From Edaphobacter dinghuensis (GTDB lineage Bacteria > Acidobacteriota > Terriglobia > Terriglobales > Acidobacteriaceae), in assembly GCF_014640335.1 (NCBI RefSeq), contig NZ_BMGT01000002.1, positions 1,116,001 to 1,180,000 of the forward strand: a stretch of 64,000 nt of DNA, given 5' to 3'. The position numbers and the translations under genes were made by a program. The notes under the pieces were generated by a model, which was given only the letters and a program-made list of their open reading frames with translations, searched no databases and was not told where the DNA came from. Positions 62,347 through 64,000 of this stretch are shown piece by piece (positions within the stretch are counted from its first letter, which is position 1; every line of letters starts with the position of its first letter).

Positions 62347-63180
62347 CTAGCGGAGGTTGGCGATCCAGTAGCCGAAGAGGGCTAAGCCGAAGGCGGCGGC
62401 GGCGAAGGTGTATTTTTGCCGCCGCAGGTAGCGGGTACGGCCCGAGGTCATGCGCGGGATGAGGGGAACTCCGAGGGCGAGGCCGGAGAGGAAGCCCCCG
62501 AGGTGTGCGAAGTTATCGATGCGGATGACGGGGACAAAGAGGGTTGCGCCGCCGATGAGCAGGTTGATCGCGGCAAACCAGATGACTGACTTGCGCAGCC
62601 GCTTGAGCTCGGACCAGGGGATGGGGAGCTTTTTGTTGCTGAGCAGGACGATCAGGATGCCGGCGATGCCGAAGACTGCTCCTGAGGCACCGGCTCCGAC
62701 CGAGTTGTCGCGGGTGACGACGTTGATGAAGAGGCTAAGCAGATTCCCCGCAATACCGGTGAGGAAGTAGACGGCGACCAAACCGAAAGGGCCGAGGAGC
62801 GGCTCGCCGAGGAGGCCGAGGTTCCAAAGGCACCACATGTTGGTGGCGATGTGGATCAGGCCGACGTGGACGAAGGTGGCGGTGATGAGGCGGTACCACT
62901 GTCCATGCAGGATGAGCGAGGCCTGAGCGGCGCCGAAGTGGATCAGGTCGCGCACAGTGGGCTCGCTGGGGGAGACGCCGTGCAGGACCATCCAGAGGTA
63001 GACGGCGCAATTGATGCCGAGCAGGAGATAGGTTCCGGGGGTGACGAGGATGTTCCAGCCACGCTCGCGGGAGTTGGGGCGGGAGCGCTCGCGCTCGTAG
63101 TCGGGGATGGGCGCGCGCTCGGGCGGGCCTCCGTAGGAGGGAGGGAGAAGTTCGCCTTCTGGATGGTGGGTCGATGGCAT
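62347..63180 (-). CDS. Rhomboid-family intramembrane serine protease
   Basis: 277 aa. A Pro/Arg-rich cytosolic N-terminus (to about 45) precedes six or so membrane helices. The active-site motifs are GAGASGAVFG (Ser about 167; GxSG) and NFAHLGGFLSGLALG (His about 223), with HVGLIHIATNMWCLWNLG (the HxxxN of the oxyanion region) earlier. It cleaves transmembrane helices within the inner membrane. Substrates unknown. Convergent with the amidohydrolase gene (9 bp apart). Confidence 0.92.
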   Translation of the reverse strand: MPSTHHPEGELLPPSYGGPPERAPIPDYERERSRPNSRERGWNILVTPGTYLLLGINCAVYLWMVLHGVSPSEPTVRDLIHFGAAQASLILHGQWYRLITATFVHVGLIHIATNMWCLWNLGLLGEPLLGPFGLVAVYFLTGIAGNLLSLFINVVTRDNSVGAGASGAVFGIAGILIVLLSNKKLPIPWSELKRLRKSVIWFAAINLLIGGATLFVPVIRIDNFAHLGGFLSGLALGVPLIPRMTSGRTRYLRRQKYTFAAAAFGLALFGYWIANLR

Positions 63181-63353
63181 GAGTTGTCTGTTCTACGCTA
63201 TCGCGGCCAAGGGTGGATTACAAATCGGAGTTGGCGGGAAGACTTGTACGGATTTGGGGACGGGCACCGGCAAATGCGACCGCAGGTTTTTCGGCTCGTG
63301 CTTCGCGCTCAGTCGGAATGACAGGATTGGATGGACGGAACAGACTACGCCGC
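63181..63353. repeat. Intergenic region with GTCATTCCGACTGAGCG-type repeat
   Basis: On the minus strand from 63322: GTCATTCCGACTGAGCGCGAAGC, ACGAGCCGAAAAACCTGCGGTCGC. It is a relative of the elements at 16044-16095 and 52386-52456 (GTCAT(C/T)(T/C)CGAC plus GCGAAGC and CCTG), but in a different subgroup. No gene is supported in this gap. Confidence 0.55.
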
Positions 63354-63863
63354 CTAGGCCGCGTTCTTGTGTACATCCTCGCGCCGTTCGATGGGAAGGC
63401 GCTTTTGCACCAGTTCTCCGAGAAAGCCGGGCAGCGGCGTGGCAATAGCCACCAGGATCCAGATAAGGGTAGAAAAAACCATACCGGCTATGGCGACGGC
63501 CTCAAGCGAGATGGCGACAGCGTGGGTCTGAGTCAGGCGCACGTGAAGCGAGAAGATATGGGTAATCAGCTCGACCCGGTGGATGACGACGGCAGCCAGA
63601 AGGAAGGCCACGATCGAGAGGGTGCTAACGACGATCAGAAGCACGTCGATGGAGCGAGCGATCGTCTGGCGGCGGCGGCAGTGAGCGCACTCGATGAAGT
63701 GCTGCTCATAGTCCGTGCGCATAGCCGGAGAAAGGGCCGAGATGTCATAACGCCAACCGGAGAGAATATCGCCAACCACCTGATCGGTGCAGGAGGACGG
63801 ATGACGGCGGCGATTATTGGGGAAGGCGATCGCGGGTTTTTCCATTTGCTTTATTAACTTCAT
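63354..63863 (-). CDS. Membrane protein with zinc-finger-like N-terminus
   Basis: 169 aa. The N-terminal part has DYEQHFIECAHCRRRQTIARS, an H-x3-C-x2-C pattern like the zinc-binding zf-HC2 motif of anti-sigma factors, then two or three hydrophobic segments (about 71-95, 112-142). An anti-sigma role is possible but there is no sigma gene in view and the membrane topology differs from classical one-helix anti-sigmas. Starts at ATG 63863 or 63845; neither has a clear ribosome-binding site. The C-terminal tail is basic. No family assigned. Confidence 0.6.
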   Translation of the reverse strand: MKLIKQMEKPAIAFPNNRRRHPSSCTDQVVGDILSGWRYDISALSPAMRTDYEQHFIECAHCRRRQTIARSIDVLLIVVSTLSIVAFLLAAVVIHRVELITHIFSLHVRLTQTHAVAISLEAVAIAGMVFSTLIWILVAIATPLPGFLGELVQKRLPIERREDVHKNAA

Positions 63864-63955
63864 TCTAACTTGTTAGACAACGAATGCTATTAGAAAGATT
63901 TATTTAGAGTTGATCGATTTGAGGCTATTTTTAGGCGAATAAAAGGAGAAATTCG

Positions 63956-63976
63956 ATGCAACGCTCTCCACTGTAG
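63956..63976 (+). CDS. Six-codon leader ORF with strong ribosome-binding site
   Basis: AAAGGAG at 63942-63948 lies seven bases before ATG 63956, the best-looking initiation site in this region, but the frame (MQRSPL) stops at TAG 63974. It is either a leader peptide for a gene beyond the window or a chance match. Confidence 0.3.
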   Translation: MQRSPL

Positions 63977-64000
63977 CGGCAAAAAGCGGATCGAACTGAC

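Overview
The window looks like core chromosome of an acidobacterium, most likely class Terriglobia, family Acidobacteriaceae (Granulicella/Edaphobacter/Terriglobus type). The lineage markers are a MacB-like orphan permease of the ADOP type (57779-60211), a TIGR03435-type secreted protein (53722-54540), a stand-alone LacI-type HTH protein (57303-57614), an HspR-controlled chaperone cluster, and high G+C genes separated by AT-richer spacers with dispersed palindromic repeats. I see no phage, insertion sequence, integrase or CRISPR array. This placement is inference from gene families; there is no rRNA gene in the window.

Layout. 1-9737: a truncated aldo/keto reductase divergent from an HxlR regulator, a SixA phosphatase convergent with a Ppx/GppA phosphatase, two tandem ArnT-like glycosyltransferases, a PilZ protein, a GT21 glycosyltransferase and a RibD-like reductase. 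9775-15251 (minus strand): chaperone cluster dnaK - 56 aa ORF - nei - dnaJ - Tudor-like protein - hspR, with a HAIR-like HspR operator overlapping a TTGACA -35 upstream of dnaK. 15397-18478: PepSY-type membrane protein, DUF4440 protein, slipin and SPOR protein. 18457-27588 (minus): a secreted HExxH peptidase, mtnP, a PfkB kinase, a polytopic glycosyltransferase, then dapF, an S66 carboxypeptidase, mpl and plsC (peptidoglycan precursor, recycling and lipid genes). 27631-31103 (plus): ygfZ, DUF1844, PhnP-like hydrolase and ribF. 31036-34861 (minus): class A PBP and a catalytically degenerate S41 (CtpA-like) protein. Then tRNA-Met(CAT) and kdsB, which lacks a normal start codon. 35894-41449 (minus): manC, phosphomannomutase, HAD phosphatase and GH92 mannosidase, followed by aspC.

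42782-51115 is a potassium system. KdpD is split into two genes transcribed divergently from start codons only 11 bp apart: the sensor kinase half on the minus strand, and the Walker-A/USP half followed by kdpE, two small membrane ORFs, kdpF, kdpA, kdpB and kdpC on the plus strand. A strong hairpin with a T run sits between kdpE and the transport genes. 51162-56116 (minus): methyltransferase, coaD, recA, TIGR03435 protein and a double-length ThyX. 56202 to the end: fabG, LacI-HTH, ADOP permease, XRE regulator, amidohydrolase, rhomboid protease and a membrane protein with a zinc-finger-like motif.

The observations I would follow first are the split, divergent KdpD and its downstream hairpin and microproteins; the ThyX whose two halves keep complementary parts of the active-site motif; the S41 protein that has lost both Ser and Lys of the catalytic dyad; the kdsB start problem; the HAIR/-35 overlap at dnaK; and the dispersed intergenic repeat families.
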